Of a DNA stretch of 64,000 nt, positions 23,479 through 33,745 are shown piece after piece. The notes below the pieces were generated by a model, which saw only the letters and a program-made list of their open reading frames with translations, was not told the DNA's origin and made no database searches. Every line of letters begins with the position of its first letter. Within the stretch, counting starts at the first letter, position 1. The stretch is from Plantago major (lineage: Eukaryota; Streptophyta; Magnoliopsida; Lamiales; Plantaginaceae): positions 15,467,200 to 15,531,199 of the forward strand of contig CM048843.1 in the NCBI GenBank assembly GCA_026545765.1. The letters run 5' to 3'. The translations under genes and the position numbers were made by a program.

Positions 23479-25018
23479 TTATCCATGAAATAACCTGTTC
23501 AAATTTCTTGATAAGATATCAGCCATAGTATTATTGTTACCTTTAATATGTTCAAAGTTTATAACATATCCACTTCCTTGTATTATGTTTTGTAAATTAA
23601 TCCATCTAGTTCTATTTACTTTTTTACTTTGATCATTTTTAATGAATTTAACTATGGCTTCACAGTCTGTTCTGACAGTAAATTTTTTATTTAAGAAAAT
23701 CTTAAATTTTTCTAATGCATTAATTAGTGCCTGTATCTCATAGTCTAAACTAGTCCAGTTTAATTTCTGTTTTATTAAAATTTCCACTAGTGTAGGCGCA
23801 AACTTTTTCACTATTTTTTTATAAGTATTTATTTGTTTTACAAAGAAGAACAGCTCCCCATCCTTCTTTACAACCATCTGTTTCTATGATAATGTAGTCT
23901 GTTACTAATGGTAATTCTAAAGGTTTAATCTTTTTAACCACTTCTTTTATTTCTTTAACTAATTTAATATCTTCCTTATTAAATCTTCGTTGACCATTTT
24001 TTGTTGTTTTACTGTATAATGGTCCTACTAATTTTGATAAATTAGGAATAAATTTTCTAGCATAATTTACTAATCCTAGAAATGCTTGTATTTGTTTTAA
24101 GTTTTCAAATTTTTCAGGGAAATCAATAATTTTTGTTGAAATATGGGGTTGTAATTCTATTTTTTCATTTCCGATTTCTAATCCTAGAAATGAAAATTTT
24201 CTTTTAAAAAGTTCCATCTTTCTTTTTGAAACTACTATATTATGTTTTTGATTTCATTAAAAACTTGTTTCAAATGATTTTCATGTTCGTAAATTGATTC
24301 ACTTGCTACTAAGATATCATCAATGTATACCATGCAAAAATCATATTTTAAGAATATGTTATCCATAAATCTTTGAAAAATTGAAGGAGCGTTTTTTAAT
24401 CCAAAACTTAAAACATTCCATTCAAATTGTCCTTCTGAGCATGTAAAAGCTGTCCATGGTTTAAAATCTTCTGATAACTTAAGCTGATTGTAACCTGATT
24501 TTAAATCAAATTTTGAGAAAATCTTTTTCTTTTGAATTAAATTTATTAGAGTATCTTTATTAGGTATATTATACCCATCATCTTCTGTGTTATCATTTAG
24601 TCTTTTATAATTATAAACTATTCTAGCCTTTCCTCTTTTGATTCACTATGATTTCTTACAATAAATGTTGCTGACCTATGTGGACTTTCTGATTTTCTTA
24701 TTAAATTCTGTTTTATCATTTCAGGAATCTGATGTTTAAATTCTTCTTTATCTAAAGGACTATATTCAATGTTTGATGTTCTAATAGTGATATCAGGGTT
24801 TTTAATTTTAAATTTACATTCATATGTAACCCTTGATTTCATAATGTCTTCTCCTATTAATCCTATTTTTTCTAAATGTAATATTATAGGATGATTACTA
24901 CTTTTAGTAACATCTATTCCTTTTTCTAGTTCATGTGTCAACATGTTTGTAAGTAGTCTTAATGTATCATTTTTTATATTGGCTTTGGAATGATTCTTAA
25001 AAAATTCTAGGAAATATA
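23479..25018 (-). pseudogene. Pararetrovirus part: reverse transcriptase-RNase H
   Basis: The RT core is visible, with the YIDDILV catalytic motif near 24.3 kb, FDLKSGY upstream and an IQAFLGLVNYARKFIP connection motif. RNase H follows with TDGCKEGWGAVL and YEIQALINALEKF. The RT sequence is of the caulimovirid/Ty3 type; the neighbouring movement gene and primer site favour caulimovirid. It is broken into several pieces. Confidence 0.8.
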
Positions 25019-25040
25019 TATATACATATATATGTGTGTG

Positions 25041-25208
25041 TGAATACGGCAAGGCAATGGTTTATGTTTCCAAATGCTTTGGCGTAAAGAGGAGAAAAAT
25101 ATTGCGTCACAGAAATATGAATGTGCTTGCTTGTTCCCGTCATGACTTGGATTTCAACACTTTGAGCTGGCTTCCCTATTTCTCTGGTTTGGAAAATTCT
25201 GTTTCAGT
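25041..25208. other. Short junction between the viral fossil and the dispersed repeat
   Basis: An AT/GT microsatellite (ATATATACATATATATGTGTGTG) lies at the right edge of the viral fossil near 25,012-25,042, followed by unremarkable sequence. Confidence 0.5.
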
Positions 25209-25540
25209 GCACATTTCTGGAATTAGTATTTTAACGCTGTTATGGCCCAACACTTCTTCATACACAATCCATCGATCCCGGATTTGGGAGAACTTCATAT
25301 GGTTGCCGTGTAGTTTTAGGTGAAAAATTAAAATAAATGATAAAATACGAACGATTGTGGAAATGTGTACTTTTAGTGGATAATATGTAATGTATCTATA
25401 AAGTTAAAGAGATTTTCTATTTGTTAAATGTTTGATAGTTTTAATAATGTACGAAGTCATGTGAAACGGTTAAAAATGACAAATGAGTTTCACGGGACGG
25501 AAAAATACATAAATTTGAATTACATGGGTAACTTGCATAC
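25209..25540 (+). repeat. Dispersed repeat, copy 2 (partner at 2588-2919)
   Basis: A diverged direct copy of 2588-2919; shared landmarks run from the GGAATTAGTATTTTAACG word to CATGGGTAACTTGCATACGG. Similarity ends sharply at the same word on the right side in both copies, which suggests a true element edge there. Confidence 0.7.
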
Positions 25541-25838
25541 GGTGTCAAATTGAATCCCTATTATTAAGGGGAACCAACGTAAATATCCCTCGTCTTAAGA
25601 TGACGATACACACGTTAATGAAGTATTAATGTGTGATCTCAAACTTACAACTTGGTTTAAAACCATAAATAATCAAAGACTTTTGCCATTACAACATTTG
25701 CTTGAAAGTTAAAAACTCCCATTTGAGATAACCATCTCATGTCATCAACAGCCTCGTTTTGACATTTCAGCACCTAACCATGTTTCTTGACGGATTCTTC
25801 TTCCATCTATTCTCCATATGGTCAACCTTCTAAACATC

Positions 25839-25845
25839 TATAAAA
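25839..25845 (+). promoter_or_regulatory. TATA box of the DMP gene
   Basis: TATAAAA lies 56 bp before the ATG at 25,901. The intervening A/C-rich leader is typical of a short plant 5' UTR. Confidence 0.65.
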
Positions 25846-25900
25846 CGTCTACGATAAACCAACAAACCTCTCATCACATCACATCAAAACCTTAAAAACA

Positions 25901-26539
25901 ATGTCTTCTTCTATCAGACAAAGGCCATCATCAGACACGCCGACCACCGCACCCGAAAACAACGGCCAAGGTCCCGTACCACCGCCTCGTCCGCCACCTC
26001 AAAGCACTATCTCCCAAGCCTTGGAGTACTCAGCCCATCTAGCCAACCTCCTCCCGACAGGAACCTTGCTGGCCTTCCAGCTCCTCACGCCAATTTTCAC
26101 AAACAACGGCTCCTGTGATGCCGCCACACGTCCCATGACGTTAATCCTTCTTTTCTTGCTATCACTTTCGTGCTTCCTTGCATCATTCACCGATAGTGTC
26201 AAGGCGTCGGATGGTCAAGTTTACTACGGGTTCGTGACGATGAGAGGGTTATGGCTGTTTGACACTCCAAGCGCAGTTGCCTCCGGGATACCGGACCTGA
26301 GCAAGTTCCGGCTGAGTTTCATAGATGTGGTTCATGCTATTCTATCTGTGCTTGTGTTTGTTTCAGTGGCTTTAAGAGATAAGAATGTCGTTAGCTGTTT
26401 GTATCCCAAGCCTGGACATGAAGCTCAGGAGGTGTTGGATGTTGTTCCGATAGGGATTGGACTTGTCTCTAGTTTGTTGTTTGTGGTTTTTCCTACTAGG
26501 AGACATGGGATTGGTTACCCTGTAACAAGAGATAGGTGA
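25901..26539 (+). CDS. DMP (DUF679) membrane protein, single exon
   Basis: 212 residues, uninterrupted, intronless as most DMP genes are. The N-terminal ~35 residues are Pro/Ser/Thr-rich and soluble. Four hydrophobic helices follow at about 47-66, 79-98, 139-158 and 178-197. Family hallmarks include LANLLPTGTLLAFQLL, the SFTDS loop after helix 2, YYGFVTMRGLWLFD, the FIDVVHA start of helix 3 and the FPTRRHGIGYP C-terminus. DMP proteins sit in ER, tonoplast or plasma membrane; members act in membrane remodelling during senescence and, in one subgroup (DMP8/9), in gamete fusion. This one looks like the vegetative DMP type; the exact paralogue cannot be named by eye. It converges on the MAC5 gene, whose stop lies 282 bp downstream. 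Confidence 0.93.
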   Translation: MSSSIRQRPSSDTPTTAPENNGQGPVPPPRPPPQSTISQALEYSAHLANLLPTGTLLAFQLLTPIFTNNGSCDAATRPMTLILLFLLSLSCFLASFTDSVKASDGQVYYGFVTMRGLWLFDTPSAVASGIPDLSKFRLSFIDVVHAILSVLVFVSVALRDKNVVSCLYPKPGHEAQEVLDVVPIGIGLVSSLLFVVFPTRRHGIGYPVTRDR

Positions 26540-26821
26540 TCATTTCACCATGTATATTGTCTGTATGAACTTTACTTTAAACTTGGAACTTTTAAACAGT
26601 TTATATTCACGGCCAAGGCATGTTCACAAATATACTCCAAACATTCGATAATAACTTTGACGAAATAAAATTGAAACTTGTGGCAGTACAAACAAAATGT
26701 ATCATGGAAATTTCATGTTTGTCCAAGAAAAAAAGGCTTAATACCAAGTTTAAAAGCAAATATGAAAATCCTGAATACAAAATGAGTTCTTAACAGAAAT
26801 TTGTCAGGCCTTGGTTCGAGT
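26540..26821. terminator. Shared 3' intergenic region of two convergent genes
   Basis: Only 282 bp separate the DMP stop from the stop of the minus-strand MAC5 gene, so their 3' UTRs probably abut or overlap. AT-rich sequence with an AATAAAATTG word at about 26,663 is present. The exact cleavage sites cannot be set. Confidence 0.5.
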
Positions 26822-29523
26822 TTAGGTTTGCTGTGAGGTGACAGCTGGATCTCTCTGCTGTTGATCACCACCAGGAGGTGGTGGACCAGGTATCCGTGGT
26901 TGATACGCTGCTGGAGGATATTGTTGTTGAGAGGGTGGAGGTCCAGGTCGCGGCATATAACCGTAAGGTGGATAATGTGGAGGATAGAATTGACCTTGAG
27001 GTGGTGGTGGTGGCATGCCTGGGTGACCATATCTGGGCCCTGGGTGGGTGGGCGGAGGCGGACCTAATTTGCCTTCACCTGATGATCCTCCAGAACCACT
27101 CGCACCATCTTGAGACGGAATAATAGCACCCATCCTCTGAGGATCCATCGAAGGATAATATGCTCTGTCCTGTTGCGGCAGTGGGGGAATATTGAAGTAA
27201 GACATTTGAGGGGGTTGCTGGTCCTGTGTGCCAGGTGGCTGGTTCTGCTGCTGTGATATAACAGCCCTAGGCAACAATCCACTGTGAGTCACTGCTTGCT
27301 GGTCCGACACTTCGGGTTCGGGCCTCGGTGCTTGTGGACGGCCCCAAAGTAATTTCATCCTCAACCCTTTGATGACAAGTCTGTTTGAAAGCTCTTCAGC
27401 TGCTTTCTCTGCACCTTCTCTTGTTGTGTATGTGACAAAAGCACAAGCACGTTGGAGGACCAGTTTTACAGACTCAATTTCTCCATGCGCGTAGAAGTTA
27501 TCTCTCAAGTCTTGCTCTGTAATGCGCGCATCAAGGCCACCGACATAGAGGGTTCTTATACTCTCGTCATCAGGAGGTTCAAGGGTAGGCATTTCTCCTG
27601 CTTTGTTAAGTAGCTTCATTGCAACTGGGTCGTTAACTCTGGGAGGAATCAGCAAAAATTAAATATTAGTATATGAATGACAAAATAAAGTATATGAATA
27701 TGACCAACACATGGAATGATGAAATGCAGATAGTAACCTGAACATGGAACACAAAATTTATGTTGCCTGGTAAATTGATACCAAGAGATAAACTGCACTA
27801 GTTCATTAAGCTAACTGACATTCCAAAATATTTAGTTGGCAAACAAAACCAACACTAAAATAAACCCACAACAGATATTGGCAGAATTCACAAATAAAGA
27901 TAGCAGAAGATTTACCATAAAACCAAACTGAATTATAGCAAACGTCTCAGCATGCATACACAATGTAGGACAGCTATTCGGACAGTGTCGCGAAAAATAA
28001 AATGCAGAACCATATTTATAAGTAACATACCCATAATAACGATCTTTAATATTTTGTTGGGACAACTCTCCTGTCTCAGGCATCTCATGTCTATATGGGC
28101 ATTCAGGGCCTCTTGTACACTGACCACGAACAAAGAAACTGCAAACATGTGCTCTGTTTCTCTTGTAGTATGGGGTGGTTCTCTGGAGCTTCATTATAGT
28201 ATCATTAGCACGAACCTTTCCATAGGAAGACTCATAATCTATTCCCGCTCTTGCCTGCGTAAAGTAATAATTTAGGATTTACATGCATGCATATTCATAC
28301 AGATCTCACAAATAAGAAGCCTAATACACCAGAAAATAAAGCAAAACAAATATAAATCTGATCTGAGAAAGTCAAAAGCCTGACATACCCTGCGATCGTG
28401 CTCCTCTGCAAAGTATTCTCTGTTCACGTCACTTTTTGGAATAGCATCATTGGAATTGATACTTAATGCAGTATCTCGAACCTGTACAGGCAGCCCATAC
28501 TCAAGGTCCAGAAGGCAAACTTGACACACGTTCTTTAGTTTACTGCAGGTCTGGCAAATCTCAGTCTTCTTATACCTTGCATCACGACCTGGTCTCCACC
28601 TGAACACTGTGAAGGGCCTAGTACAGATCTTGCACTCCTTATCATAATCAGCTTTAGTCTGCAGACCAATGAATAAGTTGAGCAATCACATTACTTCTCA
28701 ATTACAGTGCATCAAATGCTCGAAAACTACACAACAGCAAACAACCCTGATAAGCATGAACCAGAACGAACAATGAGAATGCGATTGTCACATCTCACAA
28801 GATACAGGATTAATACAGTGATAACCAAATCCTTTTATGCAGCCACAAGTGAAAGAAACAAAGCAACAGGCAAATAAACCTAAAGACTGCCAGCTCCTCA
28901 ATTCTCACTTCAATTCGAACAGAAGGGAGATTTCAATCAAATTCAGCTCAACACCAAAGGAGAACCCTAATAAGCACAAACCAGAACGAGCAAAATGGAT
29001 AAACAAAAACAATGGATACACAACTGTGATAACTAAATCCTTCTATGGAGCCAAAAACGAAAGAAACAGAGCCAACTGACAAACATCATACTAACAAAAC
29101 CAGAATATAGCAGAATCTCAATTCAATTCACTCAATTGCAACGGAAGGCAAATATCAACAATCAAATTCAGCTCAACACCAAAGGAGAACCCTAATAAGC
29201 ACAAACCAGAAAGGACAAAATGCATAAACAAAAACAATGGATACACTACTGTGATAACTTAATCCTTTTATGGAGCCACAAGGGAAAGAAACAGAGCCAA
29301 CCGACAAAAATCATACTGACGAAACCAAAATATAGCAGAATACTCAATTCAATTCACTTTAATACCAATGGAAGGTAAATATCAACCAAAGCATTTGCAA
29401 ACCAATAAGTAAAATTACCATTCGAACGTAGGGGTTATCCCCCAGGCACGATTCACAGATAATAGGAAAGTCAGACCGCTCCCATCCATCGGCTTCCGCA
29501 TCCCTTAGCAACCTATGAGCCAT
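26822..29523 (-). CDS. MAC5: MAC5/RBM22-type splicing factor (CCCH zinc finger + RRM), four exons
   Basis: Exons on the minus strand are 29,523-29,419, 28,658-28,389, 28,254-28,031 and 27,638-26,822; all borders are GT..AG and the frame closes, giving 471 residues. The N-terminal domain ([10 protein letters not shown]..., cysteine pairs in [33 protein letters not shown]) binds zinc in RBM22/Ecm2 relatives. A CCCH finger lies at residues 163-180 (C-x7-C-x5-C-x3-H). One RRM spans about 229-302 with RNP2 LYVGGL and RNP1 ACAFVTY. A Pro/Gln/Gly-rich tail follows. Orthologues sit in the activated spliceosome next to U6 snRNA and, in Arabidopsis, in the MOS4-associated (Prp19/NTC) complex. The length is close to Arabidopsis MAC5A. 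It is probably essential and broadly expressed. A 5' UTR intron (about 29,742-29,545) is suggested by splice-like borders but unproven. Confidence 0.94.
28745..29410. repeat. Three ~220-225 bp tandem units in MAC5 intron 1
   Basis: The word TAAGCA(C/T)(A/G)AACCAGAA recurs at 28,751, 28,971 and 29,196, with spacings of 220 and 225 bp. Each is followed by shared blocks such as GGATACAC(A/T)ACTGTGATAA, CTATGGAGCCA/TTATGGAGCCA and AAACAGAGCCAAC. The second and third units are clearly more alike than either is to the first. The array fills most of the 760-bp first intron and leaves the splice sites outside it. Confidence 0.85.
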
Positions 29524-30370
29524 TCTCGATGCTTAATTGTATACTGCAATTCAGTTGATGATAATGATATTAGCTAAACAGGAAACAGATTCGATTGCTT
29601 TGAACCAAAAAACCATAAACCCTAGCCGACTTCGCTTATGCAAATACAGGCAAAACAAACATAGACGAGCAGGTAAAAAGGGGGATTCGAATAAAATCAG
29701 AAACCCTATCGTTGATCTGAAATCGTTGATGTGTACAGTACCTTGCAATAATGTTAGTCCGATGAGAATTCAACCGGCGGTTCAAGGTGCGGCTGAGATT
29801 TCTACTGGAGGCGAAGGTCCGTTTGTGGGAAGTGATGCGATTCGTCAGAGTGAGAGGGTTTGGGTTAAAAGACGATTTTGTAAGGTGAATTTTAGCTCCT
29901 CTTCTACGATTGGGAATAATTGGGATTCGAAAGGGGAAAGAAACAACAAATATGGGCTAGACCGGAAATAAAGAAAGATTGTAAATAGACCCTTGGCCCT
30001 TGCTACATGATGTTCGGTTAGACATGGTCCGACAATGGCCGGTTGGAAAATAATGCGGTCTTGCGTTTTTTGGACTGTATGTTCGACGTTGAAAATTATG
30101 TAATAACTAAGATTAATACGCCACGGCAGTATAGCTTTAATTTTAATAAGAATAATACGTATTTGATTAAATAAATTAATCGGTAAAATAAGATACCAAA
30201 ATTCACAGAAACAACGCGTCGGTGCATTATTAAGAATCATTCTTCATCCAATATTATATTTTTGAGTGTTTATTTATGTTAGCTTTAGTGAATGTAAAAT
30301 TAGGGTCTATCGCATGACTTGTTAATTAAGAATACGTACATATTTTTTTACAAAAAATCTATCCCTCAAA
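29524..30370 (-). promoter_or_regulatory. 5' UTR and upstream region of MAC5
   Basis: On the minus strand, a probable 5' UTR exon ends TTGCAAG|GTACTG at about 29,743 and an acceptor TTGCAG lies at about 29,545, 21 bp before the ATG. The region upstream of about 29,990 is AT-rich and should contain the promoter; no clear TATA box was seen, as is common for housekeeping genes. Confidence 0.45.
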
Positions 30371-30584
30371 CGGAATCAAAATAAAATACAAAAGTATACA
30401 ACACAATCAATAGGGTGGTTCCCAACAATCTCGCGATGATATGTGGTCACCCCACCACACACACACAAATATTATACAAATATAATTTCACATGTTACGG
30501 TTGTTTTTTTCCAACCCACCTGCCCTCAAAGAACCCCATGATGATATGCCACCCCACCAAAGACACAAAAAATTACCGTTATGG

Positions 30585-31450
30585 ATGAAGAAAGTAAAGA
30601 GAAGATAGAAGAGTTTCACCTAGAGAGTAATCGCCCCCAAAATCCCTACCACATGGAGATCAAGAAAGTACAAAGAAGATCGAAGACATTTTCCCTTTAG
30701 AGAGTATCGATCCCCAGTTATGTATCAAGAAAGTAGAGAAGATCAAAGAGAGTTTCACTGCAGAGTATATGCACCCTACTCCCTCCGTGAAAAAATGTAG
30801 TTTTTACTAACTTAATCATAAAATGTTGCGGTCAAGTCTTGTAACAAAGGTATGGAACGGGTTTGAGTATATACCAGACCGGACCTGAACATCATTATTT
30901 CGATCGTAGAGAAGAGAAACCTTATACCTCATCCTAACGATCGAATCTTATGCATAAAGAAAATGAAATTGAAAGTCATGTAAAATGTTGTTGATAGACA
31001 TGTAAAGATCAACACACCACCAATTAGCTCACGTGTGTCTCTTCTATCTTCTGGAACTGAAAAGAGCATGTCTAGTACACGATTCATAGAACATTCTTAG
31101 AAGATCAGTTGAAGGGACTAAGCATAGATCCAAAGATCCTCCTATCTGGATTCATGCGCAGGTAACACAACCTTGATACGCATTAACTTGGCATCAAAAA
31201 TAAATTTACCCCATATTGTTTTGTAATTTTATAATCTAAAAAACTGAAATCAAGAAAGTAGAGAGAAGATTGGATTGAATTTTCCCACCTAGAGAGTATT
31301 AGATCCCCAGGCCCGTTATGGATCAAGAAAGTAGAGCGAAGATCGAATGGAGTTTCTATGCAGCCTCCAACCCCCCCCCCCCCCCCCCCCCCGGAGAAAA
31401 ATGTACTTTTTACTAACTTAATCATAAAATATTACGCTCGGGTCTTTAAT
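30585..31450 (+). repeat. Degenerate purine-rich repeats and a ~600-bp spaced direct duplication
   Basis: The word ATCAAGAAAGTA(G/C)A recurs at about 30,659, 30,724, 31,250 and 31,322, with a degenerate copy at 30,590. Most are followed by GAAGAT(C/T), AGTTT and CTAGAGAGTAT.GATCCCC. Longer blocks 30,714-30,845 and 31,309-31,447 match each other, including TTTTTACTAACTTAATCATAAAAT. Block 2 carries a C22 run where block 1 has ACCCTACTCCCTCCG. A Stowaway-like end may be part of the unit. No coding content is seen. Confidence 0.7.
31371..31392. repeat. C22 homopolymer
   Basis: 22 consecutive C on the plus strand, inside the direct repeat above. The matching position in the sister copy has only a short C-rich word, so the run grew after duplication. 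The length is unreliable in most assemblies. Confidence 0.9.
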
Positions 31451-31734
31451 TCAACTAAAAAACACAATTCGTTATCAGAAACAACGATTGCACTTACCTT
31501 CATATACTTTTATTATTATTTGTAATTAGATGCTACAATGACACGCTTACGTTCTAGTTATATTATATAAGAACACCCAGCTGATAATCTGAGCGCTAAA
31601 ACATTAGCCTCACGTTTAACCTGGTAAAACATCATGGAACAAAATTCTCGCTCCCTATTCGGACTTTGCTCAACCGTAGAATCAAAATTTATAATTGAAA
31701 ATCTAAATATCTATTAATTTCTTGTTAAATAGAT

Positions 31735-32345
31735 GGGTGGAGTATTAAATATTTAATAAATGCTCTATTTTTTAAATTCTGTTATTTCATTTTATCTTCT
31801 TTAATAAATATATATTTTATTTTAGTGAATAAAATAATTTATTTAATTAATAATAATCATCTAGATTGGTGTCTATAGATTCGTCTTGTCACGGTGAATT
31901 CAAATATATGTTCACAATATTTTTCGGAGTTTTGTAGAATAAATTTATATTATATTTAATAAAAACTATATGTGCAGCCTACAAAAAATAAATAGTGGAA
32001 GATATACTGGTTGAAAATGTAACTAATTCCAAAAAAAATTCACGTAGATTGAATTTATTTAATAAATACTCTATTTTTAAATTTTCATTAATTCATTTTA
32101 TCTTATTTAATAAATTTATATATTTTTTTAATGAATAAAATAATTTCTTGAAATAATACTACTCAAGATTGGTGTCTATGAATTCGTCTTGTCACGACGA
32201 ATTCAAATATATGTTCAAAATATTTTTCGGATTTTTGTAGATAAAGTTATATGAAATTTAATAAAAACTATATATGTAGACAACATACCAAAAATAACAA
32301 TGAAATTTATACTGGCTAAAATACAACTAATTCCACAAAATTCCA
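31735..32345 (+). repeat. Tandem pair of a ~303-bp AT-rich repeat (third copy at 62,935-63,230)
   Basis: Two units in tandem share TTTAATAAATRCTCTAT near the start, then TGGTGTCTAT.(A/G)ATTCGTCTTG, TCAAATATATGTTCA, AATATTTTTCGGA, AATAAAAACTATAT and ACAACTAATTCC near the end. The GGTGTCTAT word lies at 31,868 and 32,171, a 303-bp period. A third, single copy lies 30 kb away. There is no open frame or known terminus; the TTCGTCTTGTCRCGRYGAAT core is the best-kept part. Confidence 0.8.
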
Positions 32346-32649
32346 TGTAGGATTGAATTAATCTGATGGGGTTTAACCCCTTGTGCTTTACATAATATAT
32401 GGATTACTATGTTGTAAATTGTTTAAAATTACTAATAAAGAAGCACATAGAATGTAAACTCAGACATTTTATAAACTAATTGTTCGATCTAGAAATAGTT
32501 TATCAACTAATATTAAAAGATATATTACATTCGAATTTTAAGTGTGTGTACGAATTTATTATACATTTAAGTGTGTGTGGTACAATTTTCTACATGTTCA
32601 TAAAATACGTTACTTTTACAATAATTTGAGAATAGTAAGTAAATACATA

Positions 32650-32695
32650 TACTTCCTCTGTCCCAAACTCATTACATTTTGACATTTTTCCAGTC
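32650..32695 (+). mobile_element. Stowaway-like MITE end, partial
   Basis: TACTTCCTCTGTCCCAAACT resembles the common Stowaway terminus (TACTCCCTCCGTCCC...). A second end with an inverted match was not found nearby, so it is a fragment or heavily decayed. Confidence 0.4.
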
Positions 32696-32974
32696 AATCA
32701 ATTTCAATTCTCACTACAAAGAAATTTTAATCTATAACTATACTTTGCTAAGCAATTCAATTTGAGTTGAGGTAAACTTATTGTCAATACATGACTCGTT
32801 TTCTTCAACAATAGAAAATCCACATCACATTAGTACAACAAACCTATGAATAAATGCCAAGTTCATAAATTATATGTGCGAGTGCATGAGCAATAACTGT
32901 GCCTACTGCTTAGCCAACATTAACGATTGTGAAGAACAAGTCAAGAATTACCATATAAAAAACAACTAAAATAT

Positions 32975-33255
32975 AAAGAATTCTCACTTGCCTTTTCGAA
33001 GTGCTTCCATTCTCAAATTAGTAGCAGGAGAAAATGATCGACACACATGTAATCAATAAGACAAAGCTTAAAGCTGGTAAGGAATTGAATGCCTCGTCAC
33101 TATCGACATCTCTATCTCCTAGTCAATTATCGCAAGCTCAGAATTTAGTTACGATAATTATTCAAATATTGAAAATAAGAATCGTTTAAAAGCTCCCCAA
33201 AGCCTTCTGGTGATCAATTTTCTCCTCATTTGAATTTTGTCAAACTTATGCTAAT
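32975..33255 (+). pseudogene. Decayed partial duplicate of POLLUX exon 1/intron 1
   Basis: This stretch aligns over about 280 bp with 34,570-34,855, the end of POLLUX exon 1 and start of intron 1. Shared words in order are CTCA(C/A)TTGCCT, CTCAAATTAGTA, AATCAATAAGAC(A/G)AAGC, CAATTATCGC(A/T)AGCTC, AAGCCTT, and GGTGATCAATTTTCTCCT across the exon/intron border. Because intron sequence is included, it arose by DNA duplication, not through RNA. It is full of small changes and encodes nothing. It lies 1 kb upstream of the POLLUX start in the same direction. Confidence 0.85.
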
Positions 33256-33299
33256 TTTGACCTGATCTATATGTCCATTGTATGTAGTTGAACATTGGT

Positions 33300-33745
33300 C
33301 AACAACATCAAGTTAGAGCCCACAATTCGAACATCTTGGACCAAAACTTCCATGTGAAGTGGGGATCCTAGTAAATTAGAATCGCCTTGGGCACCCATCT
33401 CCAAATTCACAACATACTTCAAGAATTATTTGACCTTGTCCAAGGTCGTAAGGTCCAGTGGAGCAGGAATTAATGTGCCATACCCGGAGAACATGTTCAC
33501 AACCACAATAATTAAGGGCAACATCCCTCCTATACAGGTAACACTATGATAAAGTCCATCAAGATGCTCTCAAATGTATGTTCTGGCATCGATAGTGGGT
33601 GTAACAATCCTCTCGATTGTTGTTGTTCGATTTTTATCCTGTTGGTACACCAAGCATGTCCCAATATAAATCCTCTCTCAATGCCAAAGTATGGTGCATT
33701 TTTCGATCTCCTACACATTAGGAGTCATGAGTCATGACACTCCAT
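33300..33745 (-). pseudogene. Ty3/gypsy pol scrap (integrase N-terminal region), fossil
   Basis: The minus-strand translation at 33,718-33,530 contains SRGLLHPLSMPEHTFESILMDFI-type sequence. This resembles the segment after the zinc-binding domain of Ty3/gypsy integrases (consensus GLLQPLPIPE.W..ISMDFI). No LTRs are recognised. It is a short broken remnant of old age. Confidence 0.65.

Larger units (their letters stand above)
7590..25040 (-). mobile_element. Endogenous pararetrovirus fossil (Caulimoviridae), split by a CACTA element
   Basis: Once the CACTA element at 10,009-21,452 is set aside, about 6 kb of caulimovirid genome remains on the minus strand. In reading order it holds reverse transcriptase-RNase H, a downstream gene in the transactivator position, a promoter-like region, a leader with a tRNA-Met primer site, a small coiled-coil gene, a movement-protein gene, and an acidic gene start. 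That order is a circular permutation of a viral genome, as expected for an integrated copy. The capsid-protease part was not recognised. The copy is broken in many places (well over five) besides the transposon insertion. The closest genus cannot be fixed by eye; the gene order suits solendovirus- or cavemovirus-like groups. Outer edges are approximate. Confidence 0.82.

Noticed and set aside
26861-27123. Plus-strand frames across MAC5 exon 4
   Set aside because: They are antisense shadows of the Pro/Gln-rich coding region of MAC5 and have no recognisable domain.
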